From contig NZ_CP074349.1 of assembly GCF_018343775.1 (NCBI RefSeq), positions 372,001 through 436,000 of the forward strand: a DNA stretch of 64,000 bases, written 5' to 3'. Shown one piece after another: positions 9,816-19,629 of this stretch (positions are counted from its first letter, which is position 1; each line of letters begins with the position of its first letter). Made by a program: the position numbers and the translations under genes. Below the pieces are notes generated by a model. It saw only the letters and a list, made by a program, of their open reading frames with translations. It made no database searches and was not told the DNA's origin. The DNA is from Pseudomonas cichorii (GTDB lineage: Bacteria > Pseudomonadota > Gammaproteobacteria > Pseudomonadales > Pseudomonadaceae).

Positions 9816-9878
9816 GCTGTGTTCGCGGGTGATTCGTTCCTGTGCGACGGGAATGAACCGCTCGTGACGAGCGCGTAA

Positions 9879-9896
9879 CTGTCACAAAAATGTCGC
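9879..9896 (+). promoter_or_regulatory. Pho-box-like direct repeat upstream of the phosphatase gene
   Basis: CTGTCAC-AAAA-ATGTCGC resembles the 18-bp PhoB box CTGTCAT-N4-CTGTCAT (two 7-bp repeats on an 11-bp period). A further CTGTCGC half site is at 9909-9915, off that period. It lies about 130 nt before a predicted secreted phosphatase gene. Matches are imperfect, so this is a candidate only. The rest of 9816-10025 shows no gene. Confidence 0.35.
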
Positions 9897-10025
9897 AATC
9901 AAATATCCCTGTCGCGAACCAATGCGCACATGACGCCGTCAGAACACGCGGGGTCGTTCACGCACGAAAATCGTAACACCACTTTGCTACGGTCGGCCCT
10001 ATACATTTATCAGGGGAAACCATAG

Positions 10026-11081
10026 ATGAAGTTCGCACCAAAAATACTCGCCGCTGCTCTGTGCCTGGGTCTGGCCAGCCAGGCTTTCGCCACTGATCTG
10101 AAACACTGGCCGGAGCCTGCCGCCAAGGCGCTGGACACCATGATCGCTGCCAACGCCAACAAGGGTAATTACGCAGTTTTTGATATGGACAACACCAGCT
10201 ATCGCTTCGACCTCGAAGAGTCGCTGCTGCCGTACATGGAAAACAAGGGGCTGATCACCCGCGAGAAGCTGGACCCGTCCCTGAAGCTGATTCCGTTCAA
10301 GGACACCGCCGACCACAAGGAAAGCCTGTTCAGTTACTACTACCGCCTTTGCGAACTGGATGACATGGTCTGCTACCCCTGGGTGGCGCAAGTGTTTTCC
10401 GGCTTCACCCTCGCTGAGCTGAAAGGTTACGTCGACGAGCTGATGGCATCAGGCAAGCCGATCCCGGCGACCTACTACGAGGGCGATGCGGTCAAGAAGC
10501 TCGATGTCGAGCCGCCACGAATCTTTACCGGGCAGAAAGAGCTTTTCAACAAGCTGATGGAAAACGGCATTGAGGTTTATGTCATGACCGCCGCTTCCGA
10601 AGAGCTGGTGCGGATGGTCGCCTCCGATCCCAAGTATGGCTACAACGTCAAACCGCAGAATGTCATTGGCGTGACCATGTTGCTCAAGGACAGAAAAACC
10701 GGCGAGCTGACCACTGCCCGCAAGCAGATCACCGCGGGTAAATACGACGAGAAGAGCAACCTTGGTCTTGAGCTGACGCCTTATCTATGGACCCCGGCCA
10801 CCTGGATGGCGGGCAAGCAGGCGGCAATCCTGACGTACATCGACCAATGGAAGAAACCGGTCCTGGTGGCTGGCGATACGCCAACCAGCGACGGCTACAT
10901 GTTGTTCCATGGTGTGGACGTCAACAAAGGCGGCGTACACCTGTGGATCAATCGCAAGGACAAGTACATGAAGCAGATGGAAGGCATGATCAAGAGCAAC
11001 GCCGAAGCTCAGGCCAAGGAAGGTTTGCCGGTGACTGCCGACAAGAACTGGGTGATCGTCAAGCCTGACGAGATTCAGTAA
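10026..11081 (+). CDS. pchP: Periplasmic phosphorylcholine phosphatase-like HAD phosphatase
   Basis: This 351-residue protein has a Sec signal peptide (MKFAPKILAAALCLGLASQAFA), so it acts in the periplasm. It belongs to the HAD superfamily: nucleophile motif VFDMDNTSY (Asp53, Asp55), motif II VMTAASEELVR, and motif IV VAGDTPTSDGYM. DMDNT, TAAS and GDTPxSD are the arrangement described for Pseudomonas PchP, which releases choline and phosphate from phosphorylcholine; length and signal peptide agree with that enzyme. In P. aeruginosa PchP is induced by choline metabolites; here a Pho-box-like repeat lies upstream. Monocistronic, ending in an intergenic repeat shared with convergent ilvD. A different phosphomonoester substrate cannot be excluded. 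Confidence 0.78.
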   Translation: MKFAPKILAAALCLGLASQAFATDLKHWPEPAAKALDTMIAANANKGNYAVFDMDNTSYRFDLEESLLPYMENKGLITREKLDPSLKLIPFKDTADHKESLFSYYYRLCELDDMVCYPWVAQVFSGFTLAELKGYVDELMASGKPIPATYYEGDAVKKLDVEPPRIFTGQKELFNKLMENGIEVYVMTAASEELVRMVASDPKYGYNVKPQNVIGVTMLLKDRKTGELTTARKQITAGKYDEKSNLGLELTPYLWTPATWMAGKQAAILTYIDQWKKPVLVAGDTPTSDGYMLFHGVDVNKGGVHLWINRKDKYMKQMEGMIKSNAEAQAKEGLPVTADKNWVIVKPDEIQ

Positions 11082-11097
11082 GGGGAAGTGTAGCTAT

Positions 11098-11159
11098 AAG
11101 CTGCAAGCCATAAGCCGCAAGCTTTTGACTTGCAGCTTTTGACTTGTAGCTTGCAGCTT
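11098..11159. repeat. Intergenic GCTTGCAGCTT repeat (pchP-ilvD)
   Basis: An 11-bp inverted repeat (AAGCTGCAAGC at 11098-11108, GCTTGCAGCTT at 11149-11159) flanks further degenerate copies of the same word (CCGCAAGCTT, TTGCAGCTTTT, TTGTAGCTTGCAG). It fills the space between two convergent genes and ends next to the ilvD stop codon. The same word family recurs at 38191-38277 between gltB and gltD. Confidence 0.75.
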
Positions 11160-13007
11160 TTATGGCACCAATTTGTCCAGCAGTGCCTTGTCACGTACAG
11201 CGCCTTTGTCGGCGCTGGTGGCCAGCAGGGCGTAGGCCTTGAGGGCGGTGGTCACTTTGCGTGGGCGCACTTCCACAGGCTTCCAGCCTTTCTTGTCCTG
11301 TTCCGCACGACGCGCAGCCAGCTCTTCATCGCTGACCAGCAGGTTGATCGAGCGGTTCGGGATGTCGATCAGCACTTTGTCGCCATCGCGTACCAGGCCG
11401 ATTGCGCCGCCTGCAGCCGCTTCCGGTGAAGCGTGGCCGATGGAGAGGCCCGAGGTGCCACCCGAGAAACGACCATCGGTCAGCAGGGCACAGTCTTTGC
11501 CCAGGCCTTTGGATTTCAGGTACGACGTCGGGTACAGCATTTCCTGCATGCCCGGGCCGCCTTTCGGGCCTTCGTAACGGATGATCACGATGTCGCCAGC
11601 TTTCACTTCGTCGGCGAGGATGCCGCGCACAGCGCTGTCCTGGCTCTCGAAGATCTTGGCGTTGCCTTCGAAGACATGGATCGACTCGTCCACGCCAGCG
11701 GTCTTCACCACGCAGCCATCCAGCGCGATGTTGCCGTACAGCACGGCCAGACCGCCTTCCTGGGAGTAGGCATGCTCGACACTGCGGATGCAGCCGTTTT
11801 CACGGTCGTCGTCCAGGCTCGGCCAGCGGGTCGACTGGCTGAAGGCCGTTTGCGTCGGGATGCCTGCCGGGCCTGCCTTGAAGAAGGTGTGCACGGCTTC
11901 GTCGTCAGTCTGGGTGATGTCCCATTTGGCGATGCCTTCGGCCAGGGTCTTGCTGTGTACGGTCGGCAGGTCGGTATGCAGCAGGCCGCCACGGGCCAGC
12001 GAGCCCAGAATGCTGAAGATGCCGCCTGCTCGGTGTACATCTTCCATGTGGTACTTCTGGATGTTCGGCGCAACCTTGCACAGCTGCGGAACGTTGCGCG
12101 ACAGACGGTCGATATCGCGCAGATCGAAATCGATTTCGGCTTCCTGGGCTGCGGCCAGCAAATGCAGGATGGTGTTGGTGGAACCGCCCATGGCGATGTC
12201 CAGCGTCATGGCGTTTTCAAACGCCTTGAAGTTGGCGATATTGCGCGGCAGAACCGACTCATCGTTGTTGCCGTAATACTGCTTGCACAGCTCGACGATG
12301 GTGCGGCCGGCTGTCAGGAACAGTTGCTCGCGGTCGCTGTGGGTTGCCAGTGTCGAGCCGTTACCCGGCAATGCCAGGCCCAGCGCTTCGGTCAGGCAGT
12401 TCATCGAGTTGGCAGTGAACATACCTGAGCATGAACCGCAGGTCGGACAGGCGCTGCGCTCGTACTCGGCGACTTTTTCGTCACTGGCGGTGGAGTCGGC
12501 CGCGATGACCATGGCGTCGACCAGATCCAGGCCGTGGCTGGCCAGTTTGGTCTTGCCGGCTTCCATCGGGCCGCCGGACACGAAGATCACCGGGATATTG
12601 AGGCGCAACGACGCCATCAGCATGCCAGGGGTGATCTTGTCGCAGTTGGAGATACAGACGATGGCGTCGGCGCAGTGGGCGTTGACCATGTATTCCACGG
12701 AGTCGGCGATGATCTCGCGGCTCGGCAGCGAATACAGCATGCCATCGTGACCCATGGCGATACCGTCATCCACGGCGATGGTATTGAATTCCTTGGCCAC
12801 GCCGCCAGCGCGTTCGACTTCACGAGCGACCAGTTGGCCCATGTCCTTGAGGTGGACATGCCCTGGTACGAACTGGGTGAACGAGTTGGCGATGGCGATG
12901 ATCGGTTTCTTGAAATCTTCGTCCTTCATGCCGGTGGCGCGCCACAAGGCACGTGCGCCGGCCATGTTGCGGCCGTGGGTGGACGTTTTCGAGCGGTAAT
13001 CAGGCAT
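11160..13007 (-). CDS. ilvD: Dihydroxy-acid dehydratase
   Basis: The 615-residue Fe-S enzyme dehydrates 2,3-dihydroxy acids to 2-oxo acids in isoleucine and valine biosynthesis. Cluster/Mg ligands are visible: [12 protein letters not shown] near residue 120 and [17 protein letters not shown] near residue 195. The C-terminal part carries [20 protein letters not shown] with the catalytic serine region. The length is that of the long (E. coli-type, about 616 residues) enzymes with a 4Fe-4S cluster. Monocistronic, with a 488-nt upstream gap to rlmI. I looked for an attenuator leader rich in Ile/Val/Leu codons and did not find one. Confidence 0.97.
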   Translation of the reverse strand: MPDYRSKTSTHGRNMAGARALWRATGMKDEDFKKPIIAIANSFTQFVPGHVHLKDMGQLVAREVERAGGVAKEFNTIAVDDGIAMGHDGMLYSLPSREIIADSVEYMVNAHCADAIVCISNCDKITPGMLMASLRLNIPVIFVSGGPMEAGKTKLASHGLDLVDAMVIAADSTASDEKVAEYERSACPTCGSCSGMFTANSMNCLTEALGLALPGNGSTLATHSDREQLFLTAGRTIVELCKQYYGNNDESVLPRNIANFKAFENAMTLDIAMGGSTNTILHLLAAAQEAEIDFDLRDIDRLSRNVPQLCKVAPNIQKYHMEDVHRAGGIFSILGSLARGGLLHTDLPTVHSKTLAEGIAKWDITQTDDEAVHTFFKAGPAGIPTQTAFSQSTRWPSLDDDRENGCIRSVEHAYSQEGGLAVLYGNIALDGCVVKTAGVDESIHVFEGNAKIFESQDSAVRGILADEVKAGDIVIIRYEGPKGGPGMQEMLYPTSYLKSKGLGKDCALLTDGRFSGGTSGLSIGHASPEAAAGGAIGLVRDGDKVLIDIPNRSINLLVSDEELAARRAEQDKKGWKPVEVRPRKVTTALKAYALLATSADKGAVRDKALLDKLVP

Positions 13008-13495
13008 TGGAGCACTCCGGCAAAACAGGCTAATCAGTAAGGGGAGTGAGCTTCTATTGACGCTACACGCAAACGGCAGTGACCGGACGCAGCGAAGAAA
13101 CCGAACACCACGGGATCACCGTGCACTCGGCCTGAGCTCATAAACCCGCCGGGGGATGACTGGCGATGAATAGCGTCGATTCTACACGGGTCGGAGCGTA
13201 GTTGGCATGAATGAAGGTGTTACTGCTCAGAATGTCGTTGATGCGCCTGGAGGGGTAAGAGCTGGCACATGGCCGTAAGGTTATTCAGCTGTGTCTGTAA
13301 GGCAGTTCTGAAGGCGGATGGTGTGGATTTTTTGATCCAAATGCCTCGGCAGTGGGGAGCGTCATCGCCTTTGGATTTCGGGTAGCGATCATTGGCCAGT
13401 TTATGATCAGTAGCGGATTTAAAGCTGCAACCCGCGATCGAGTTGTTCAACTGATGGAAAGTGGCTCTCTTTAGCGCCAAGAGAGCCACTATGGT
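13008..13495. other. Gene-poor 488-nt region between ilvD and rlmI with a possible gene relic
   Basis: No convincing gene. On the plus strand, two short stop-bounded frames look coding-like but are broken: 13207-13278 (MNEGVTAQNVVDAPGG...) and 13301-13474 (57 codons, ...GFFDPNASAVGS, VIAFGFRVAIIGQF, SGFKAATRDRVVQLMESGSL, stop). They are in different frames, with stop codons between. This could be the decayed end of a transferred gene or chance. A minus-strand 89-codon frame (13220-13489) overlaps them and lacks recognisable features. The minus-strand side near 13008 should contain the ilvD promoter (a TAGAAT-like -10 near 13170), not confidently assignable. Confidence 0.3.
13460..13490 (-). 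terminator. Hairpin after rlmI
   Basis: A perfect 12-bp inverted repeat (AGTGGCTCTCTT / AAGAGAGCCACT) with a 7-nt loop lies 5 nt beyond the rlmI stop codon. The following minus-strand sequence (TTCCATC) is only weakly T-rich, so it is a probable terminator or RNA-stabilising hairpin. The relic frame on the plus strand ends inside it. Confidence 0.6.
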
Positions 13496-14692
13496 TTAGC
13501 TATTAGGCAGCAACCGGCAGGTAATGCTCTTGATGTAGCGGGTTTCGGCGATTGCCGGGTGGACCGGATGATCCGGGCCTTGTGCGCCGCGCTCCAGCAA
13601 CTGGATGTTGCGGTCCAGGTGGCGGGCGCTGGTCAGGAGGATGTTCTGCAGGTCGTCCTCTGGCAGGTGCATGGAGCACGAGGCGCTGACCAGGATGCCG
13701 TCCTTGCTGAGCAGGCGCATGGCCTGTTCGTTCAGGCGGCGATAGGCACCTTCACCGTTTTTCAGGTCTTTCTTGCGTTTGATGAACGCGGGCGGGTCGG
13801 CCACGATCACGTCGAAACGTTCTTCGCCGGCTTTCAGTTCTTTCAGGGCTTCAAACACGTCGCCTTCAATGCAGGTGATCTTTTCGGCGAAGCCGTTCAG
13901 GGCAGCGTTGCGCTCCACGCCGTCCAGGGCAAAGCCCGAGGCGTCGACGCAGGTGACTTCGCTGGCGCCAAAAGCACCAGCCTGGATACCCCAGCCGCCG
14001 ATGTAGCTGTACAGGTCGAGTACGCGCTTGCCTTTGACGTAAGGGGCCAGACGGGCGCGGTTCATGCGGTGGTCGTAGAACCAGCCGGTTTTCTGACCCT
14101 GCATGACAGGGGCCTCGAACTTCACGCCGTTCTCTTCCAGTGCAACCCACTCCGGCACTGCGCCATATACGGTTTCGACATAGCGGTTCAGGCCTTCGGC
14201 GTCACGGGCAGCCGAGTCGTTCTTGAACAGAATGCCGCTAGGCTTGAGCACCTGCACCAGGGCGGCGATCACGTCTTCCTTGTGGTGCTCCATGGTGGCC
14301 GAGGCCAACTGCACTACGAGGATGTCGTCGAAACGATCGACCACCAGGCCCGGCAGCAAGTCCGAGTCGCCGTAGACCAGGCGATAGAACGGTTTGTCGA
14401 ACAGGCGATCACGCAGGGACAGTGCCACGTTCAGGCGATGAACCAGCAGCGACTTGTCCAGCGGCAGCTTGATGTCCCGTGACAGCAGGCGGGCGCAGAT
14501 CAGGTTGTTGGGGCTCATGGCGACGATACCCAGTGGCTTGCCGCCAGCGGCTTCGAGCAACGCCTGATCACCTGCTGCAAAACCGTGCAGTGGGGTGGCG
14601 GCTACATCGATTTCATTGCTGTAGACCCACAAGTGGCCGGCGCGCAGGCGACGGTCGGCGTTGGCTTTGAGGCGCAGGCTAGGCAGGGACAT
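13496..14692 (-). CDS. rlmI: 23S rRNA m5C1962 methyltransferase RlmI
   Basis: A 398-residue SAM-dependent RNA methyltransferase. It has an N-terminal PUA domain (about 1-75; LKANADRRLRAGHLWVYSNE), a central EEHEE-like part with VYGDSDLLPGLVVDRF, and a C-terminal Rossmann methyltransferase domain with VLDLYSYIGGWGIQAGAFGA (SAM binding), VADPPAFIKRKKDL and ILVSASCSMHL. Length and domain order match RlmI of E. coli (396 residues), which methylates C1962 of 23S rRNA. Transcribed alone, ending at the hairpin 13460-13490. Confidence 0.92.
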   Translation of the reverse strand: MSLPSLRLKANADRRLRAGHLWVYSNEIDVAATPLHGFAAGDQALLEAAGGKPLGIVAMSPNNLICARLLSRDIKLPLDKSLLVHRLNVALSLRDRLFDKPFYRLVYGDSDLLPGLVVDRFDDILVVQLASATMEHHKEDVIAALVQVLKPSGILFKNDSAARDAEGLNRYVETVYGAVPEWVALEENGVKFEAPVMQGQKTGWFYDHRMNRARLAPYVKGKRVLDLYSYIGGWGIQAGAFGASEVTCVDASGFALDGVERNAALNGFAEKITCIEGDVFEALKELKAGEERFDVIVADPPAFIKRKKDLKNGEGAYRRLNEQAMRLLSKDGILVSASCSMHLPEDDLQNILLTSARHLDRNIQLLERGAQGPDHPVHPAIAETRYIKSITCRLLPNS

Positions 14693-14882
14693 GACGTCGC
14701 TCCGGAAAAAAGAGCGGGATTATAGCCTGTGATTGGGTTATTGGAGGGGCATCCCGTCAATTAACCTCATCAATCGAGGTAAATGATGAAACTTGGCTAA
14801 AGTCATAGCCTTCTGCCCACGAGCGGGTGGACCGATTCTCATTAAGCGGGCAGAATCCTTGTATGGCCTTGAGTAAATTTCT

Positions 14883-15749
14883 ATGTCCGAAGAGTTGACC
14901 CCCGAGCAGATCCAGCAAGCCCTTCAGGGTATCAGCGTACCTCCGCAGCCTCAGATCATGGTGGATCTGCAGATGGAGCAGTACATGCCTGATCCTGATC
15001 TGGCGGTGATTGCGCGGTTGATTTCCCAGGACCCGGGGCTTTCCGGCGCATTGCTCAAGATCGTCAACTCTCCGCATTACGGTCTGTCCAACAAGATTGC
15101 ATCGATACAGAAAGCCGTGAATCTGCTGGGTAGCCGCACCGTCATCAACCTGATCAACGCACAGTCGATCAAGGGCGAGATGAGCGACGAAACCATCGTG
15201 ACGCTCAATCGTTTCTGGGACAGTGCCCAGGACGTGGCAATCACCAGTCTGACCCTGGCCAAGCGAATCGGCTCACAAACCGTGGACGAATCCTACGCGC
15301 TGGGTCTGTTTCATGACTGCGGGATTCCGCTGATGCTCAAGCGTTTTCCGGATTACATGCCGGTGCTGGAAGAGTCTTACGCCAAGGCCGGTCCCGATTG
15401 GCGGATCGTGGATACCGAAAACAGCAAGTTCGACACCAACCATGCCGTTGTCGGCTATTTCACTGCCAAGTCCTGGCGTTTGCCAGAACATGTCTGCAAT
15501 GCCATCGCCAACCACCACAATGCCCTGGCGATCTTCGAGGATGATACGAGCCGCAATGCCGCGCTCAAGAATCTCCTGGCTCCCCTGAAAATGGCCGAGC
15601 ATATCTGTGAGTCCTCCCGGGTACTGGGCAATCAGGACGAAGACCACGAGTGGAACAGCATCGGTCATCTGGTGCTGGACTATGTCGGTCTGTCCGAGTA
15701 CGACTTTGAATACCTCAGGGAAAGCATTCGCGAGCTGGGCGCCAACTGA
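14883..15749 (+). CDS. HDOD-domain signalling protein
   Basis: The 288-residue protein consists of one HDOD domain (about residues 20-220) and a short C-terminal tail. Visible are DPDLAVIARLISQDPGLSGALLKIVNSP, here split as the segments IARLISQDPGLS and LLKIVNSPHYG, then IASIQKAVNLLGSRTV and ALGLFHDCGIPLML. HDOD domains resemble HD phosphohydrolases but usually lack full metal-binding residues; they act in signal transduction, motility and stress responses through protein contacts. It lies 45 nt upstream of mutM on the same strand, so co-transcription with the repair gene is possible. The specific role is unknown. Confidence 0.85.
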   Translation: MSEELTPEQIQQALQGISVPPQPQIMVDLQMEQYMPDPDLAVIARLISQDPGLSGALLKIVNSPHYGLSNKIASIQKAVNLLGSRTVINLINAQSIKGEMSDETIVTLNRFWDSAQDVAITSLTLAKRIGSQTVDESYALGLFHDCGIPLMLKRFPDYMPVLEESYAKAGPDWRIVDTENSKFDTNHAVVGYFTAKSWRLPEHVCNAIANHHNALAIFEDDTSRNAALKNLLAPLKMAEHICESSRVLGNQDEDHEWNSIGHLVLDYVGLSEYDFEYLRESIRELGAN

Positions 15750-15794
15750 TTCTGCCCGCTGCCGGTTTTCCTCTTTTGCCTCTCCGAGTTATCC

Positions 15795-16607
15795 ATGCCT
15801 GAATTACCTGAAGTCGAAACCACGCGCCGTGGCATTGCGCCCCATCTGGAAGGGCAGCGTGTCAGCCGCGTGATCGTGCGGGACCGGCGTTTGCGCTGGC
15901 CCATCCCCGAAGACCTCGATGTACGCCTTTCCGGGCAGCGTATCGTGGAAGTCGGCCGACGGGCCAAATACCTGCTGATCCAGGCCGAAGTCGGAACGCT
16001 CATCAGCCATCTGGGGATGTCAGGTAACCTGCGACTGGTCGAAGCTGGCCTGCCTGCGCTCAAGCATGAGCATGTGGATATCGAACTGGAGTCCGGTCTG
16101 GCGTTGCGCTATACCGATCCGCGCCGTTTCGGTGCCATGCTCTGGAGCCTTGAGCCCCACAGCCACGAGCTTCTGGTTCGACTGGGGCCGGAGCCACTGA
16201 CGGATCTGTTCGACGGTGAGCGCCTGTACGAGCGCTCCCGAGGCAAGTCCATCGCGGTGAAGCCTTTCATCATGGATAACGCGGTGGTGGTCGGCGTGGG
16301 CAATATTTATGCGACCGAAGCGCTGTTTGCTGCCGGTATCGACCCGCGACGCGAGGCCAAGGGCATTTCCCGGGCGCGCTATCTGAAGCTGGCTGTCGAG
16401 ATCAAGCGCATCCTGGCCTACGCCATCGAACGCGGCGGCACGACCTTGCGCGACTTCATCGGTGGTGACGGCAAACCTGGCTATTTCCAGCAGGAGCTTT
16501 TTGTCTACGGCCGTGGTGAGCAGCCATGCAAGGTGTGCGGCACGACCTTGCGTGAGGTCAAGCTGGGGCAGCGGGCAAGCGTTTACTGCCCCAAATGCCA
16601 GACCTGA
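15795..16607 (+). CDS. mutM: Formamidopyrimidine-DNA glycosylase
   Basis: The 270-residue bifunctional base-excision repair enzyme removes 8-oxoguanine and FapyG and cuts the AP site by beta/delta elimination. The N-terminus [14 protein letters not shown] supplies the catalytic Pro (residue 2 of the ORF) and Glu; Lys in GRRAKYLL matches the conserved Lys57; [15 protein letters not shown] is the helix-two-turn-helix region; the C-terminal zinc finger is CKVCGTTL...YCPKCQ. The length is normal. It is preceded at 45 nt by the HDOD gene and followed by a small unrelated gene. Confidence 0.97.
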   Translation: MPELPEVETTRRGIAPHLEGQRVSRVIVRDRRLRWPIPEDLDVRLSGQRIVEVGRRAKYLLIQAEVGTLISHLGMSGNLRLVEAGLPALKHEHVDIELESGLALRYTDPRRFGAMLWSLEPHSHELLVRLGPEPLTDLFDGERLYERSRGKSIAVKPFIMDNAVVVGVGNIYATEALFAAGIDPRREAKGISRARYLKLAVEIKRILAYAIERGGTTLRDFIGGDGKPGYFQQELFVYGRGEQPCKVCGTTLREVKLGQRASVYCPKCQT

Positions 16608-16701
16608 TCCTCAATACTTGAAATACTGCGCCGCTTGCTTAAGCCCCAGTGCTGTTTATAGTTATCAGCATTCCAACCTGCGACACCTGAAGGACCAAGC
16701 C

Positions 16702-17040
16702 ATGCGCCCGTTTCGTATTATTGCCGCCACCTTGACCCTGCTTGTCGGGTTACAGGCTTTACCTGCCGTGGCTGCCGAGCTGCCTCCAGGCAGTGGTGAC
16801 CCGGTCTACAGCATCCAGACCCCGCCAGCTTTCGCCATGATCGGCGACCTGATCATCGCCCGGCCATTGCTGATTGCCGCGACCATCATCGGCACGGGTC
16901 TGTTCGTGATTGCTGCACCTTTCGCCGCCGCGGGCGGCAACCTGGGCGCAACGGGCAAGGCGCTGGTGGTCGATCCTGGCAAGGCCGCATTCGTCAGGTG
17001 CCTGGGCTGCACCGGCGATGGATATGGCAAGCAGGAATGA
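16702..17040 (+). CDS. Small exported/membrane protein of unknown function
   Basis: This 112-residue protein begins with a signal peptide ([26 protein letters not shown]) and has one strong hydrophobic segment (about residues 50-78, [20 protein letters not shown]) followed by a glycine/alanine-rich stretch and a C-terminal [11 protein letters not shown] with two cysteines. The ATG at 16702 is chosen because it starts the signal peptide; the open frame continues further upstream into mutM without support. Pseudomonas homologues are sometimes labelled multidrug transporter, which the size does not support. Likely an inner-membrane or envelope protein; function unknown. Confidence 0.65.
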   Translation: MRPFRIIAATLTLLVGLQALPAVAAELPPGSGDPVYSIQTPPAFAMIGDLIIARPLLIAATIIGTGLFVIAAPFAAAGGNLGATGKALVVDPGKAAFVRCLGCTGDGYGKQE

Positions 17041-17072
17041 TGCAGAGCGCTTTTGTCACCAGCCTTTGAACG

Positions 17073-17387
<315 letters not shown>

Positions 17388-17412
17388 TTAGCGCCTTCGA
17401 TGCACCTCGACG

Positions 17413-17934
<522 letters not shown>

Positions 17935-18053
17935 TTATCGCAGCCGCCCCGGTGGGCCAAGTCGAGGTGTAGCCAGTGAGGCTTTATTGTGCCGATTATC
18001 GGCGATTTTTTATCAGGCTGATGGCATCTCAATGGCCATCAGCATGGCTCTAT

Positions 18054-19463
18054 TCAGCGCAGGAACACCTTGTAGACCAGTCTCTGAATGGCCTTACCGT
18101 ACGGCGGGTAAATTAAGCGCGCCGCGTTGAAGCGTTGCTTGATAAACACGCTTTTGGCCTGGCTGAAGGTCAGAAAACCTTCCCGACCATGGTAATGGCC
18201 CATACCTGAAGGGCCGACGCCCCCGAAGGGCAAGTCGTCCTGAGCCGCATGCATCAGCGTATCGTTCAGGCAGACGCCGCCGGAATGAGTCTGTTCCAGC
18301 ACTTTTTGCTGCTCGGCTTTGTTGTAGCCGAAGTAGTAAAGCGCCAGCGGACGAGGGCGCTGATTGATATAGGCAAAGGCTTCATCGAGATCCCTGTAGG
18401 GCACGATAGGCAGCAACGGCCCGAAAATCTCATCCTGCATGACCAGCATGTCATCGCTGACGTTGAGCAAGAGACTGAACGGCATGCGCTGCGCCTGCCC
18501 CTGATCGTACAGGGCGATTACCTCAGCGCCTTTGCTGGCGGCGTCTTCCAGATAGTGATTCAGTCGCGCCAATTGTCGCTGATTGATGATCGCCGTGTAA
18601 TCCGGGTTGTCAGCAAGTGTAGGGTAAAAGCCCTGGACCGCCTGCCTGTAGGCTTCGACGAAACCCTGCACCCGATCCTGCGGCACCAGTACGTAGTCCG
18701 GTGCGATGCAGGTCTGCCCGGCATTCAAGGTCTTGCCGAACGCAATGCGCTCGGCGGCGTCCTTGAGTGGGACATCCCGGGACACAATCACGGGAGATTT
18801 GCCGCCCAGTTCCAGAGTGACCGGCGTCAGGTTTTCGGCTGCAGCACGCATGACATGCTTGCCGATGCTGGTCGCGCCGGTAAACAGAAGGTGATCGAAC
18901 GGCAGTCTGGAGAAGGCCATGCCCACATCGGCTTCGCCCAGCACCACAGCGATCAGGTCTTCGGGAAAGATCCGGGCGAACAGGCGCTTGAGCAGGTTGC
19001 CCGTGGCAGGTGTGGATTCGCTGAGCTTGAGCATCACCCGATTGCCGGCAGCCAGGGCGCCAATCAGCGGGCCGATGGCCAGGAACAGTGGGTAGTTCCA
19101 GGGCACGATAACCCCGACCACGCCCAAAGGCTGATACACCACTTTGGCCGAGGCAGGCTGAAAGGCCAGGCCCACATGGCGGCGCGAGGGTTTCATCCAG
19201 CGCTTGAGCCGTTTGCGCGCATCCCGGATGCCTAGCAAGCTTGGCAGCAACTCGGCCAGCAGGGTTTCGTCGGCGCTGCGGTGGCTGAAGTCGCTGCTGA
19301 TGGCGTCGATCAATGCCTGACGGTGGTCGCTGAGCAGTTCACCCAGGCTTTTGAGCCACTGCGAGCGTTGTGCTGCCGAGGGCATCGGGTTGGCTGCGAA
19401 CGCCTGGCGCTGTAGAGCGAACGTGTGTTCCAGTTCGCTGGAAAAAGAGGGGGCGTCAGGCAT
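18054..19463 (-). CDS. Coniferyl-aldehyde-dehydrogenase-like NAD(P) aldehyde dehydrogenase
   Basis: The 469-residue member of the class 3/CalB-like aldehyde dehydrogenase family oxidises aldehydes to acids in the cytoplasm. Visible: VVGVIVPWNYPLFLAIGPL, VTLELGGKSPVIVS (general-base glutamate), LNAGQTCIAPDYVLVP (catalytic Cys), and the C-terminal PFGGVGPSGMGHYHGREGF. The C-terminal hydrophobic tail (RLIYPPYGKAIQRLVYKVFLR) could associate with membrane as in class 3 enzymes. Related proteins are annotated coniferyl aldehyde dehydrogenase; the true substrate could be a fatty or aromatic aldehyde. It is divergent from the TetR gene, which is its likely regulator. Confidence 0.88.
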   Translation of the reverse strand: MPDAPSFSSELEHTFALQRQAFAANPMPSAAQRSQWLKSLGELLSDHRQALIDAISSDFSHRSADETLLAELLPSLLGIRDARKRLKRWMKPSRRHVGLAFQPASAKVVYQPLGVVGVIVPWNYPLFLAIGPLIGALAAGNRVMLKLSESTPATGNLLKRLFARIFPEDLIAVVLGEADVGMAFSRLPFDHLLFTGATSIGKHVMRAAAENLTPVTLELGGKSPVIVSRDVPLKDAAERIAFGKTLNAGQTCIAPDYVLVPQDRVQGFVEAYRQAVQGFYPTLADNPDYTAIINQRQLARLNHYLEDAASKGAEVIALYDQGQAQRMPFSLLLNVSDDMLVMQDEIFGPLLPIVPYRDLDEAFAYINQRPRPLALYYFGYNKAEQQKVLEQTHSGGVCLNDTLMHAAQDDLPFGGVGPSGMGHYHGREGFLTFSQAKSVFIKQRFNAARLIYPPYGKAIQRLVYKVFLR

Positions 19464-19497
19464 TTGGGGCGTTCCTTGCTGGATTTTTCGAGTGTTT

Positions 19498-19513
19498 TAG
19501 AGCTGTTGCTCTA
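19498..19513. promoter_or_regulatory. Candidate TetR operator
   Basis: TAGAGC-TGTT-GCTCTA is a perfect 6+6 dyad with a 4-nt centre, placed 34 nt upstream of the aldehyde dehydrogenase start in the 166-nt divergent region shared with a TetR-family gene. Position and symmetry fit an operator; no motif for this regulator is known to me. Confidence 0.35.
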
Positions 19514-19629
19514 TAAAGTCAAATGGCCTGTGTCCCCCTTGTCCCTTAGGTTTCACGCACATCACTGCATCTATGCCGACCGCTTGCGCTACCATTCCCT
19601 ACCAACATACCTGAGGGATCGAGCTGAGT

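Noticed and set aside
13220..13489. An 89-codon minus-strand frame between ilvD and rlmI
   Set aside because: No ribosome site, no recognisable features, and it overlaps the rlmI hairpin and the plus-strand relic frames; reported only as part of the intergenic region.
17990..18041. Terminator between coaD and the aldehyde dehydrogenase gene
   Set aside because: The T run follows the small palindrome on the plus strand, where no gene needs terminating; on the minus strand the hairpin is followed by A residues, so the form is wrong.
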